From the NCBI GenBank assembly GCA_023247595.1, contig JAHFGF010000001.1:1-34185 (forward strand): DNA of 34,185 nucleotides, given 5' to 3'. The notes beneath the pieces are model-generated. The model saw only the letters and a program-made list of their open reading frames with translations. It was not told the origin of the DNA and ran no database searches. Below, piece by piece: positions 1-6,973 of the stretch (within the stretch, counting starts at the first letter, position 1; each line of letters begins with the position of its first letter). Origin of the DNA: Candidatus Omnitrophota bacterium (lineage in GTDB: Bacteria; Omnitrophota; Koll11; Zapsychrales; Fredricksoniimonadaceae). A program made the position numbers and the translations under genes.

Positions 1-1107
1 ATGCGGTGTCTTGCCCGGATACAACCAATTCTTGCCGTCAGGACCGACGACCGACCAATTGTTATGTTTACCGGAACCATTGACGCCGGCGAAGGGTTTT
101 TCATGAAGAAGACAAACCAGACCGAGTTTGTCTGCGATCTGACGCATAACTTCCATGGCCATCATGTTGTGGTCGACCGCTGTGTTGAGGTCTTCATAAA
201 TCGGGGCAATCTCATATTGGGCAGGGGCCACTTCATTGTGACGAGTTTTGGAAGGAACTCCTAAACCCCAGAGAGTACGGTCCAATTCTTCCATGAACGC
301 CATGATGCGCGGTTTGATAGCGCCGAAATACTGATCTTCCTGCTGCTGATGTTTGGCAGGTTTACGACCAAACAATGTGCGGCCGGTCTGGATCAAATCC
401 ATGCGGGCTTCATAATGAGATTTGTCGATGAGAAAATATTCCTGCTCGGGTCCTAAGGTGCAATAAGCGCGCTTGCCTTTGGTATCAATACCAAAAAGAC
501 TGGCCAAACGGCAGACTTGTTTACTTAGAGCAGACATGGAACGCAAAAGAGGCGTCTTTTTATCCAACGCCTCGCCGTGATAACCAATATAGAATGTGGG
601 GATACAAAGTGTTGCACCTTCCGGTCCCTGTTTGATGAATGCCGCAGATGTCGGATCCCAGCCGGTATAACCGCGGGCTTCAAAAGTTGCGCGCAATCCA
701 CCTGAAGGAAACGAAGAAGCATCCGGTTCACCCTGGATGAGTTCTTTACCGCTGAAAGCTAAAATGATGCCGCCTTCATCGTTCCAGCTGATAAATGAAT
801 CGTGCTTTTCAGCTGTTGTTCCGGTTAAAGGCTGAAACCAATGGGTAAAATGTGTCGCGCCTTTAGAAATCGCCCATTTCTTCATGGCCTCGGCAATTTC
901 ATCCGCGCTGGAGGGGTCAACTTTGCCGCCTTCTTTAATGGTCTTTTCAATAGAAGCATACGCTTTCGAAGAAAGAACCTGCTTCATCACCTTGAGACTA
1001 AATACGTTTTGTCCGAAATATTCAGGCAGTTGTTCGCTGAAATTGCCGTCGCAGCAGCAATCATCATCCGCACAGGCCTTAAGGATTTCTTCACGAGCTT
1101 GACTCAT
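1..1107 (-). CDS. glnN: Type III glutamine synthetase, N-terminal half (runs off the window)
   Basis: Glutamine synthetase makes glutamine from glutamate, ammonia and ATP in the cytoplasm. An uninterrupted minus-strand frame of 369 codons starts at the ATG at 1105-1107 and leaves the window at base 1. Type III signatures are visible: [20 protein letters not shown] near residue 131, EQEYFLID in the middle, [19 protein letters not shown], and the catalytic-core segment [18 protein letters not shown] near the cut. Type III enzymes have about 700 residues, so roughly half is present. The gene follows an ANTAR-type leader and its own sigma-70 promoter, and lies downstream of glnK on the same strand after a strong terminator. 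It therefore looks like a separate transcription unit under the same control as amtB-glnK. An unusual run of acidic and Cys residues (ADDDCCCD) occurs near residue 15. The family call is firm; the C-terminal half cannot be judged. Confidence 0.96.
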   Translation of the reverse strand, partial: MSQAREEILKACADDDCCCDGNFSEQLPEYFGQNVFSLKVMKQVLSSKAYASIEKTIKEGGKVDPSSADEIAEAMKKWAISKGATHFTHWFQPLTGTTAEKHDSFISWNDEGGIILAFSGKELIQGEPDASSFPSGGLRATFEARGYTGWDPTSAAFIKQGPEGATLCIPTFYIGYHGEALDKKTPLLRSMSALSKQVCRLASLFGIDTKGKRAYCTLGPEQEYFLIDKSHYEARMDLIQTGRTLFGRKPAKHQQQEDQYFGAIKPRIMAFMEELDRTLWGLGVPSKTRHNEVAPAQYEIAPIYEDLNTAVDHNMMAMEVMRQIADKLGLVCLLHEKPFAGVNGSGKHNNWSVVGPDGKNWLYPGKTPH

Positions 1108-1141
1108 ACGATCCCCCTATTTTCAGTACGTTAATTGTTAT

Positions 1142-1206
1142 AAATATAAAAGTCCTCTTTAAAAGAAGCAACCCGCGCCTCGATCAAAGAGGACATCGAT
1201 GCCCTC
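1142..1206 (-). promoter_or_regulatory. ANTAR-type antiterminator/terminator leader of glnN
   Basis: In minus-strand RNA, hairpin P1 is GAGGGC, hexaloop ATCGAU, GUCCUC (1189-1206), with A at loop position 1 and G at position 4, as in known ANTAR target hairpins. The 3' arm of P1 is reused as the 5' arm of a 9-bp terminator stem (gtcctcttt 1152-1160 with aaagaggac 1186-1194), followed by a U-rich tract (1142-1151). P1 and the terminator therefore exclude each other. The second hairpin (1165-1181, GAGGC/GCUUC) has a 7-nt loop without the A1/G4 pattern, so P2 is non-canonical here. The -10 box lies about 16 nt upstream of P1. Confidence 0.82.
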
Positions 1207-1221
1207 GAAATAACAAACGTA

Positions 1222-1250
1222 ATATTAACCAATACCCCAATTGATGTCAA
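1222..1250 (-). promoter_or_regulatory. Sigma-70 promoter of glnN
   Basis: On the minus strand TTGACA (1245-1250) is followed after exactly 17 bp by TAATAT (1222-1227). The -35 is perfect and the -10 matches 4 of 6 positions. Initiation about 7 nt further puts the ANTAR-type leader at the very 5' end of the RNA. I saw no sigma-54 GG-N10-GC element here. Confidence 0.75.
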
Positions 1251-1341
1251 GACTTTTGATTGAGGAAAAATCGGTTTTTATTCTCAAACGTTTTAAAAAT
1301 CCCGTCGAGGCTGTTACTATTGTCGATTGCGCGAAAATAAA

Positions 1342-1402
1342 ATGAAGAAAAAGGAAGAAGGAAGTTGGCCGATCAAATATTGCCGCCCACCTTCCTTCTT
1401 CC
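1342..1402 (-). terminator. Rho-independent terminator after glnK
   Basis: A perfect 12-bp stem (ggaagaaggaag 1353-1364 with cttccttcttcc 1391-1402) is followed on the minus strand by a U-rich run (1342-1352). It lies about 30 nt past the glnK stop codon and separates glnK from glnN. Confidence 0.85.
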
Positions 1403-1433
1403 ATCATCTATCTTCCGTCTTAGATGGTTTGAA

Positions 1434-1775
1434 TTAACCGATGGCCTTCGGGCCTTCTTCGCCGGTACGAATACGGATTGTGCGCGGTAAATCCAGAACG
1501 AAAATCTTACCGTCGCCGATTTTTCCGGTCCTAGCGCCTTTGATAATGGCATTGATTGTCGGCTCAACGAAATTATCATTAACCGCAATTTCCAAACGGA
1601 TCTTTCTTAACAAATTGCCAGTTTCCTTAACGCCGCGATAGAACTCATCGACGCCAACTTGACGTCCGTGACCTAAAACTTCGCTGACGGTAATCAGATT
1701 AACATCCGCCGAATACAAAGCTTTCTTAACCTCCTCAAGCCTGTAAGGCTGAATAATGGCAATAACTAGTTTCAT
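1434..1775 (-). CDS. glnK: PII nitrogen regulatory protein, GlnK type, lacking T-loop Tyr51
   Basis: This 113-residue protein matches PII along its whole length. PII proteins bind ATP/ADP and 2-oxoglutarate and, as GlnK, plug the AmtB channel. Ligand residues are kept by direct comparison with E. coli GlnB: Gln39, Lys58, the [10 protein letters not shown] segment (83-92) and [10 protein letters not shown] (Arg101, Arg103). The T-loop reads [15 protein letters not shown]: Tyr46 is present but position 51, the uridylylated Tyr in proteobacterial GlnB, is Glu. Control by GlnD-type uridylylation at that site is therefore impossible. The start is supported by AAAGGAG eight bases upstream of the ATG. 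The gene is 84 bp downstream of amtB and shares its promoter and leader; a strong terminator follows. Confidence 0.97.
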   Translation of the reverse strand: MKLVIAIIQPYRLEEVKKALYSADVNLITVSEVLGHGRQVGVDEFYRGVKETGNLLRKIRLEIAVNDNFVEPTINAIIKGARTGKIGDGKIFVLDLPRTIRIRTGEEGPKAIG

Positions 1776-1805
1776 ATAATTACTCCTTTATGGTTAGTGT
1801 AGAGT

Positions 1806-1846
1806 GTTTGGAGTGGGGACTAACCACCAAACTCCTAACTCCAAAC
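1806..1846 (-). repeat. Inverted repeat in the amtB-glnK intercistronic gap
   Basis: Nine-base perfect arms, gtttggagt (1806-1814) and actccaaac (1838-1846), enclose a 23-nt loop. No U-run follows on the minus strand, so it is not a typical terminator. It could be an mRNA-stability or processing hairpin that sets the amtB:glnK ratio; that role is only a guess. Confidence 0.5.
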
Positions 1847-1859
1847 TTCCTACAATAAA

Positions 1860-3095
1860 TTAGTCAATGATTGTATATGCCCGTTCATGGTGTTGAGTTA
1901 AATCAAGACCCATGACTTCATCTTCTTGGCTAACACGCATACCGATGGTTTTATCGACGGCGAAACAGATGATCCATGTACCGATTCCGCTCCAAGCAAC
2001 CGTCACCAAACAAGCGAGGAACTGAAGCCAAACTTGCTTAGGATTTCCTGCTAAAAGACCTGTACCGGCCGCATTGACGGCAGGGCTAGCGAAAATACCA
2101 GTCGCGATAGCACCCCAAAACCCGCCGATGCCATGAACACCGAAAGCGTCCAAAGAATCATCGTAACCAAGTTTAGGCTTAACCACGCTAACCATGAAGT
2201 AGCAGAATACACTGACTAAAAGCCCGATCCAAATAGCGCCGGAGCAATCTACGAAACCAGCGGCTGGGGTGATGGCGACTAAACCGGCCACAGCGCCTGT
2301 AATGGTACCGAACATCGTCGGTTTTCCGCTGAAGATCCACTCCAAAGCAGCCCAGCTGATCGCAGCAGTAGCTGCCGCAGTATTAGTTGTCATAAAAGCG
2401 CTCGCGGCTAAACCGTTAGCGCCCAAAGCTGAACCGGCATTGAAACCGAACCAGCCAAACCAGAGTAACGCGCCGCCTAAGACAACAAATGGAACATTAT
2501 GCAGTGACGGTTTGTCGATACCTAATCTTTTTCCCATAAACAACGCTACAACTAAACCGGCAATACCAGCGTTCATATGAACGACGGTTCCGCCTGCGAA
2601 GTCTAAAGCGCCTAAACCTAAGACAAAACCACCTTGGCCCCACACCATGTGACAGACCGGAGCATAAACAAGGGTCAACCACAAAACGGTAAAGGCGATA
2701 AATGCGGAGAATTTCATGCGTTCAGCAAACGCGCCGATGATCAAAGCCGGCGTGATGATTGCGAACATCGCCTGGAACATCATGAATGCCAAATGCGGAA
2801 TAGCTGCAGAATAACTGGAACCTGTCTGGCCGACATCTTTAAGGAATGCCCAATCCAAACCGCCGAAAAAAGCATTTCCCTTGCTAAAAGCAAGACTGTA
2901 CGCATACACCACCCATAAAACACTAACGATAGCCAAACAACCAAAACACTGCATAAGAATGCCTAAAATATTCTTACGTCTGACCATACCACCGTAAAAA
3001 AACGCTAATCCAGGCGTCATCAGCATAACAAGCGCTGCTGAGGCTAGGACCCATGCCGTATCGCCGGCACTAATCGGAGTAGCTGCTGTTTCCAT
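1860..3095 (-). CDS. amtB: Ammonium transporter AmtB/Amt family
   Basis: Integral membrane ammonium channel, about 11 helices, 411 residues. Family hallmarks: MTPGLAFFYGGMVRRKN in the first helix region, the first pore histidine in TVVHMNAGIAGL, the second in DAFGVHGIGGFWG, and the C-terminal tail ending GLDLTQHHERAY, which in AmtB contacts GlnK. An upstream in-frame ATG at 3110 exists, but the Shine-Dalgarno GGGAGG overlaps its first codons and sits 7 nt before the ATG at 3093-3095, so I take the latter; the protein then begins METAATPISAGDT. It has no obvious cleavable signal peptide, unlike E. coli AmtB. It follows a 32-residue membrane peptide gene and precedes glnK, forming one operon behind a double ANTAR-type leader. 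Confidence 0.96.
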   Translation of the reverse strand: METAATPISAGDTAWVLASAALVMLMTPGLAFFYGGMVRRKNILGILMQCFGCLAIVSVLWVVYAYSLAFSKGNAFFGGLDWAFLKDVGQTGSSYSAAIPHLAFMMFQAMFAIITPALIIGAFAERMKFSAFIAFTVLWLTLVYAPVCHMVWGQGGFVLGLGALDFAGGTVVHMNAGIAGLVVALFMGKRLGIDKPSLHNVPFVVLGGALLWFGWFGFNAGSALGANGLAASAFMTTNTAAATAAISWAALEWIFSGKPTMFGTITGAVAGLVAITPAAGFVDCSGAIWIGLLVSVFCYFMVSVVKPKLGYDDSLDAFGVHGIGGFWGAIATGIFASPAVNAAGTGLLAGNPKQVWLQFLACLVTVAWSGIGTWIICFAVDKTIGMRVSQEDEVMGLDLTQHHERAYTIID

Positions 3096-3116
3096 TGTGT
3101 TTCCTCCCATTGTTTT

Positions 3117-3154
3117 GCATAAAATTTGCGGACATGTGCACGCAAAAATTATGC
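3117..3154 (-). repeat. Large hairpin between the small ORF and amtB
   Basis: Fourteen-base arms (3117-3130 and 3141-3154, gcataaaatttgcg against cgcaaaaattatgc) pair except for a 2-nt internal mismatch, around a 10-nt loop. It ends about 11 nt before the amtB Shine-Dalgarno and has no U-run. It may affect amtB translation or block 3'-5' RNA decay; the sequence does not say which. Confidence 0.55.
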
Positions 3155-3201
3155 GAATTTACCCCAATTTCCGCCTTTCGGAATCGAGGATTTTCTTTTG
3201 C

Positions 3202-3300
3202 TTAAACCAAATGTGCTTCGATAGCCAAAAATAGACCAATTGCCAAAGTTATTTGTGAGAGCACAATAATTCCAGCCATGATATGCATTTTCTTAACCAT
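3202..3300 (-). CDS. 32-residue single-pass membrane peptide, first gene of the amtB operon
   Basis: The minus strand has ATG at 3298-3300 preceded by a strong Shine-Dalgarno (GAGAGGAGG, 6 nt spacing), 32 sense codons and TAA at 3202-3204. The peptide starts MVKKMHIMAG, continues as an uninterrupted hydrophobic helix (IIVLSQITLAIGLFLAI) and ends EAHLV: a positively charged N-terminus and one predicted membrane helix. It lies immediately downstream of the double antiterminator leader and about 100 bp before amtB, so it is the first product of the operon. I do not recognise a family. It could be an AmtB accessory or modulator peptide, or a short translated leader. The excellent ribosome binding site argues that it is really translated. 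Confidence 0.7.
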   Translation of the reverse strand: MVKKMHIMAGIIVLSQITLAIGLFLAIEAHLV

Positions 3301-3328
3301 ATTCGCCTCCTCTCAATCATTGCCCGAT

Positions 3329-3391
3329 AAAATAAAAAAGTCCTTGGCCACAAGCCATTCATTGACTTATTGACCAAGGACTTCAATGTCC
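3329..3391 (-). promoter_or_regulatory. ANTAR-type antiterminator/terminator, promoter-proximal-to-gene copy (amtB operon)
   Basis: P1 is GGAC, hexaloop AUUGAA, GUCC (3378-3391), with A1 and G4. P2 is a 7-bp hairpin (3350-3356 with 3364-3370) with loop AAUGAAU, also A1 and G4 but seven bases long. The competing terminator is an 11-bp stem (agtccttggcc 3339-3349 with gaccaaggact 3372-3382, one wobble pair) followed by a U-rich tract in the RNA. The P1 3' arm is part of the terminator 5' arm, so the structures are mutually exclusive. About 20 nt further lies the small ORF's ribosome binding site. Confidence 0.85.
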
Positions 3392-3410
3392 AAAAAAAAT
3401 TTTCTTTATA

Positions 3411-3465
3411 AATAAGAAAACCTCTTCAAAAACAACATTGCTTTTAAAGAGGACTTCATTGCCCT
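3411..3465 (-). promoter_or_regulatory. ANTAR-type antiterminator/terminator, promoter-side copy (amtB operon)
   Basis: This is the clearest copy. P1 is AGGGC, hexaloop AAUGAA, GUCCU (3450-3465). After a 4-nt linker, P2 is AAAAGC, hexaloop AAUGUU, GUUUUU (3428-3445). Both loops have A1 and G4. The terminator form extends P2 downwards with CCUCUU/AAGAGG (3421-3426 with 3447-3452) into a 13-bp stem with wobble pairs, followed by UUUUCUUAUU. It is transcribed first, directly after the promoter, and is then followed by a second complete element. Confidence 0.87.
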
Positions 3466-3477
3466 AAAAACATTTCA

Positions 3478-3506
3478 AGTATAGTTGGAGCAAATTAAAA
3501 TGTCAA
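3478..3506 (-). promoter_or_regulatory. Sigma-70 promoter of the small ORF-amtB-glnK operon
   Basis: On the minus strand TTGACA (3501-3506), a 17-bp spacer and TATACT (3478-3483) give a near-consensus promoter. The first P1 hairpin begins about 12 nt after the -10 box. Such a strong, apparently constitutive promoter fits control at the level of termination. Confidence 0.82.
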
Positions 3507-3555
3507 GAAAAAATATTAATTAAATCTTTTAGAGACGTTTCTGTTTTAATTGCCA

Positions 3556-4791
3556 TTACTTACGCAGTTCATCCATGAGCATGATCGACTCGGCAATATC
3601 CTTCATGGCCCGGCAGGAATCCATACTTTTTTTATGGATCATCCGGTAAGCAGCTTCCTCGGAAAGATTATTCATGCGCATCAAAACACCTTTGGCCCGT
3701 TCAATAAGTTTGCGGGTCTCCAGCGCTTCCTTAGCTCTTAATGCTTCTTCCATTAATTTTGTGTTCTCAACCGCAACCGCTGCCTGGTTGGTGACCATTT
3801 GTAAAACATTCACTTCCTCTTGAGTGAAATGATGCGGATTTTTCGTGTAAACATTAATGATGCCAATCGCTTTGTCTTTAACAATCATAGGAACGGCTAT
3901 CATTGAGGTCAAACCTTCTTTGACCGCCAAATCACGGTAAAAATACTTCTGTTCCTTACGGACATCAAAAACAATGAGCGGCTTTCGAGTTTTCAGAACC
4001 TCTCCTACCAAACTATTTTCCACCCTAAGATTCGGTTTTAATTTATATTCAGCGCTTAAGGATTGCGTGGCTTTAATGACGAATTCAACGCCCTTTTCAT
4101 CCAAAAGCATGATTGAACATATCTTGGAGTTCAACATTTCCGCCGTAACCACCACAATCAAGTTTAAAATCTCATCCAGATAATGTTCGGATGTGATGGA
4201 TTGGCTTACCTTAATAAGGCTATCGAACTGCAAAACCTTTTGTTTTGTTTCACTATAAAGGCGCGCATGTTCAATAACGCCTCCCACCTGCTTGCCTATG
4301 GAAGTAATAACCCCGACAAAACTTTCCTGGTAGTCGTGCGGCTTTTTATGCTGGATATTGATAACCCCTGTGGCCTTTCCCTTATATATAATCGGTACGG
4401 ATAAAAACGCCTCATACCTGTCTTCGGGCAGCACATCAAAACTCTTAAATCTGGGATCCTGATAGGCCTTCTTTCCAATGGCAACCGGTTTACTTTCCTG
4501 GGCAACCCAGCCTGTAATACCTTCTCCAATAGCCAGATTCACTTTCCCCAATTCGCGTTTGTGAGGGGTTTTGGATGCCATCAGAACTAAATGTTTTTTA
4601 TGCTCATCAAACAGATAGATAAACACCGAATCGGCATGGGCAAATTCTGTCATGATCTTGACAACCTCATGAAGAATTAATGCCAGATCAAGGTCTTCGG
4701 CAGTGATATCAACGATTTTTCTCAAAAACCGGATCTCATCAACCTGATTTAACTTGGATTTTTTCTGCTCGCTGACCGTTTCTTTTTTCAT
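3556..4791 (-). CDS. GAF-GAF-ANTAR RNA-binding antitermination regulator
   Basis: This 411-residue soluble protein has two GAF sensor domains (about residues 38-180 and 205-350) and a C-terminal ANTAR domain (about 355-408). The ANTAR signature is visible as LIERAKGVLMRMNNLSEEAA followed by the SMDSCRAMKDIAESI helix. ANTAR proteins such as NasR, AmiR and EutV bind paired hexaloop hairpins in leader RNA and prevent terminator formation. The gene ends about 50 bp upstream of the amtB operon promoter, and three matching hairpin leaders lie within 3.5 kb. Control of glnN and amtB-glnK is therefore the natural reading. There is no receiver domain, so the input is probably a ligand bound by a GAF domain or dimerisation rather than phosphorylation by a partner kinase. 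Its own 5' region (4792-4900) shows no convincing A1/G4 element. The domain call is firm; the signal is unknown. Confidence 0.93.
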   Translation of the reverse strand: MKKETVSEQKKSKLNQVDEIRFLRKIVDITAEDLDLALILHEVVKIMTEFAHADSVFIYLFDEHKKHLVLMASKTPHKRELGKVNLAIGEGITGWVAQESKPVAIGKKAYQDPRFKSFDVLPEDRYEAFLSVPIIYKGKATGVINIQHKKPHDYQESFVGVITSIGKQVGGVIEHARLYSETKQKVLQFDSLIKVSQSITSEHYLDEILNLIVVVTAEMLNSKICSIMLLDEKGVEFVIKATQSLSAEYKLKPNLRVENSLVGEVLKTRKPLIVFDVRKEQKYFYRDLAVKEGLTSMIAVPMIVKDKAIGIINVYTKNPHHFTQEEVNVLQMVTNQAAVAVENTKLMEEALRAKEALETRKLIERAKGVLMRMNNLSEEAAYRMIHKKSMDSCRAMKDIAESIMLMDELRK

Positions 4792-4900
4792 AAATTTTTT
4801 ATCCGGATTATTTTATTCTCCTTCGCAAAATTAATAAAACTGGTTCTTTTGCTTCGGAGCAATTATTCTGCTCGAGAATATTCCTGCTCAACAGAATAGA

Positions 4901-5998
4901 TTATATATTTTCCAAAATGCTATCGACATTGACGTTATCTTTGACCAAACGCATGGCTTCTAAAATTTTATCTTTGTCCGTCTTTTGAATTTTAAAGGTA
5001 AGGTTTTCGATCTTGGCCGCAACCGTATAGGTATCAAAATCTGAAACCAAAACCGGGATTTTGCTTTCCTTTAATAGATTAACAATTTTGTCATCCGGCA
5101 CTAACCCTCCGGTCAGAATAACGGCTGATATACGGGCGCCGCTTCCTTCATGAACCAAGTGAGAACTGACGGATACCAGAATATTATCCACCCGGTCGCC
5201 GGATGTGATGACCAAAGTTCCGTCTTTGAGATGTCCGATCATATTATGCGGCTCCATCGCCGCAACAATGGTGTGCTTAACGCGGGTATTGATGTTTTCT
5301 CCGCCGCAGAACAAACGCAAATCAAGCCTTTGCATAATTTGTTCAACGGTCGGCGCGGATAAAATCGGCGTGTCCGGAATGACTCCAAGTAAACGAATGC
5401 CTTTGTTCTCAAGTCCTTTTTGAAGGGCTATTTTGATTTTATCAATTTTATCAGGCAAAACTTTGTTGATGATAACACCCAACACTTCCACTTTTTTTAA
5501 ATCAAACAGGGCTTTGTTTAAAATAATTTCATCGATGCTGCGTCCAATGCCGCCGCCGCTGACAATAATGGCCTTGCATCCTAAAAGCGCCGCGACATCG
5601 GCGTTGGAACAATCAATGACCGAACCAACCCCCGCATGTCCAGTGCCTTCGCAGATGATGACATCTTTCCCTTTAATCAGATTATTAAAGGATTTGGCAA
5701 TTTTGTTTTGAAGCGTATCTCTTTGGGGATTAAAAATATATTTCTCTGTATAACCACGACCGATGGTGACAGGGCTCATATCCTTAAGCTTTTTTTGGCA
5801 ACGGTAAACTTCGCCCATCAAATAAGAATCTTTATCAACGGCAAAATCTTGGGCCATGACAAATTCCTGGCCAACCGGCTTCATAAACGCCGTACGCAGT
5901 TTTCGCTCTTTAAACGTTTTATACAAACCCAGCGAAATCGTGGTTTTGCCTGCGTTCTGGTGAATAGCGGAAATAAATATCTTTTTAATTTTTTTCAT
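4901..5998 (-). CDS. BioD-like P-loop/DRTGG protein (phosphotransacetylase N-terminal-half homologue)
   Basis: A 365-residue protein with an N-terminal BioD-like P-loop NTPase domain (Walker A within SAIHQNAGKTTISLGL, residues about 11-26) and a C-terminal DRTGG domain (about 225-335, including TSGDRVDNILVS and AVILTGGLVPDDKI). In long bacterial phosphotransacetylases this pair of domains forms the N-terminal regulatory half; the acyltransferase half is absent here. The gene is 96 bp downstream of sucD on the same strand, so it is probably co-transcribed with sucCD. A role in sensing or adjusting CoA/acyl-phosphate metabolism is an inference from that context. No strong Shine-Dalgarno is seen before the ATG. 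The domain assignment is good; the biochemical role is unknown. Confidence 0.85.
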   Translation of the reverse strand: MKKIKKIFISAIHQNAGKTTISLGLYKTFKERKLRTAFMKPVGQEFVMAQDFAVDKDSYLMGEVYRCQKKLKDMSPVTIGRGYTEKYIFNPQRDTLQNKIAKSFNNLIKGKDVIICEGTGHAGVGSVIDCSNADVAALLGCKAIIVSGGGIGRSIDEIILNKALFDLKKVEVLGVIINKVLPDKIDKIKIALQKGLENKGIRLLGVIPDTPILSAPTVEQIMQRLDLRLFCGGENINTRVKHTIVAAMEPHNMIGHLKDGTLVITSGDRVDNILVSVSSHLVHEGSGARISAVILTGGLVPDDKIVNLLKESKIPVLVSDFDTYTVAAKIENLTFKIQKTDKDKILEAMRLVKDNVNVDSILENI

Positions 5999-6094
5999 AT
6001 CAATCTTTATCTGTTAAAAAACGTTCACAAAGACATTATCATGATTTTTACAAAAAATAAACGTTTAATCTTAACGATGCAATCTTCGGGGAGG

Positions 6095-6964
6095 TTATCG
6101 AATCTTTGAGGCGAGAATTTGAGGGATTTCATCTGGAAAGTCAACAATTGTGACTCCGGCTTTAGTTAAGGTTGCCATCTTGGCTTCAGCCGTTGAATCG
6201 CCTGAAGAAATGATAGCGCCCGCATGCCCCATGCGTTTTCCAGCGGGAGCTGTCCGGCCAGCTATAAAGGAAACAACGGGTTTTGTGACATTGTTCTTGA
6301 TAAAATCCGCCGCTGTCTGTTCGTCGCCCCCGCCGATTTCTCCGACCATCACAATACCTTTGGTCTCAGGATCATTCTGAAAAAGCCCAAGAACATCGGT
6401 AAAACGCATGCCGATAATGGGGTCTCCGCCTAAACCAACACAGGACGATTGGCCCATATTATGCTGAGAAAGATTGAAAACAACTTCGTACGTTAACGTT
6501 CCGCTGCGAGAGACAACACCAATGGATCCTGGTTTATGAATGTGTCCCGGCATAATTCCAATTTTCGATTTTCCTGGAGAAATTAAACCCGGACAATTAG
6601 GCCCGATCAAACGGATATTTTTTCCACGCAAGGCTTTTTTAACTTCAACCATGTCCATAACCGGAATGCCTTCTGTAATACAGATAATCAAAGGAATATC
6701 CGCGGCAATATCTTCTAACATCGCTTCTTTAGCAAATTTCGCCGGAACATAAATGACAGCGGCATTGCATCCGCTTTTATCTTTGGCTTCTTTGACGGAA
6801 TTAAAAACCGGAATGCCGTTGACATCCTGGCCGCCTTTGCCAGGCGTGACTCCGCCCACAACCTTGGTTCCGTATTCCTGCATTTGCTTGGCATGAAAAG
6901 AACCGTCGCGTCCGGTAATTCCTTGGACAATCACTTTTGTATTTTGATCAATGAGAATACTCAT
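6095..6964 (-). CDS. sucD: Succinyl-CoA ligase (ADP-forming), alpha subunit
   Basis: SucD binds CoA and carries the phosphohistidine in the reversible conversion of succinyl-CoA, ADP and phosphate to succinate, CoA and ATP. The 289-residue length is normal. Visible marks: the Rossmann CoA-binding start [36 protein letters not shown], and the active-site histidine in RMGHAGAII near residue 245. It starts 9 bp after the sucC stop, so the two subunits are translationally close. No dehydrogenase subunits of 2-oxoglutarate dehydrogenase are in the window, so whether it runs in an oxidative or reductive pathway cannot be told. Confidence 0.97.
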   Translation of the reverse strand: MSILIDQNTKVIVQGITGRDGSFHAKQMQEYGTKVVGGVTPGKGGQDVNGIPVFNSVKEAKDKSGCNAAVIYVPAKFAKEAMLEDIAADIPLIICITEGIPVMDMVEVKKALRGKNIRLIGPNCPGLISPGKSKIGIMPGHIHKPGSIGVVSRSGTLTYEVVFNLSQHNMGQSSCVGLGGDPIIGMRFTDVLGLFQNDPETKGIVMVGEIGGGDEQTAADFIKNNVTKPVVSFIAGRTAPAGKRMGHAGAIISSGDSTAEAKMATLTKAGVTIVDFPDEIPQILASKIR

Positions 6965-6973
6965 ATCTATTAT

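Noticed and set aside
1142..1206. Glutamine riboswitch (glnA RNA or downstream-peptide type) upstream of glnN
   Set aside because: The conserved core of those RNAs is not seen, and the same short hexaloop hairpin plus overlapping terminator recurs upstream of amtB next to an ANTAR gene, which explains the data better.
1108..1434. Sigma-54/NtrC control of glnN and amtB
   Set aside because: No GG-N10-GC element was found; both units have good sigma-70 boxes with 17-bp spacing.
1806..1846. Intrinsic terminator between amtB and glnK
   Set aside because: The stem is good but no U-run follows on the minus strand, and glnK has its own good Shine-Dalgarno downstream.
4792..4900. A fourth ANTAR hairpin upstream of the ANTAR gene itself
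   Set aside because: A TTGC-TCCGAA-GCAA hairpin has a hexaloop with G4 but T at position 1, and no terminator overlaps it.
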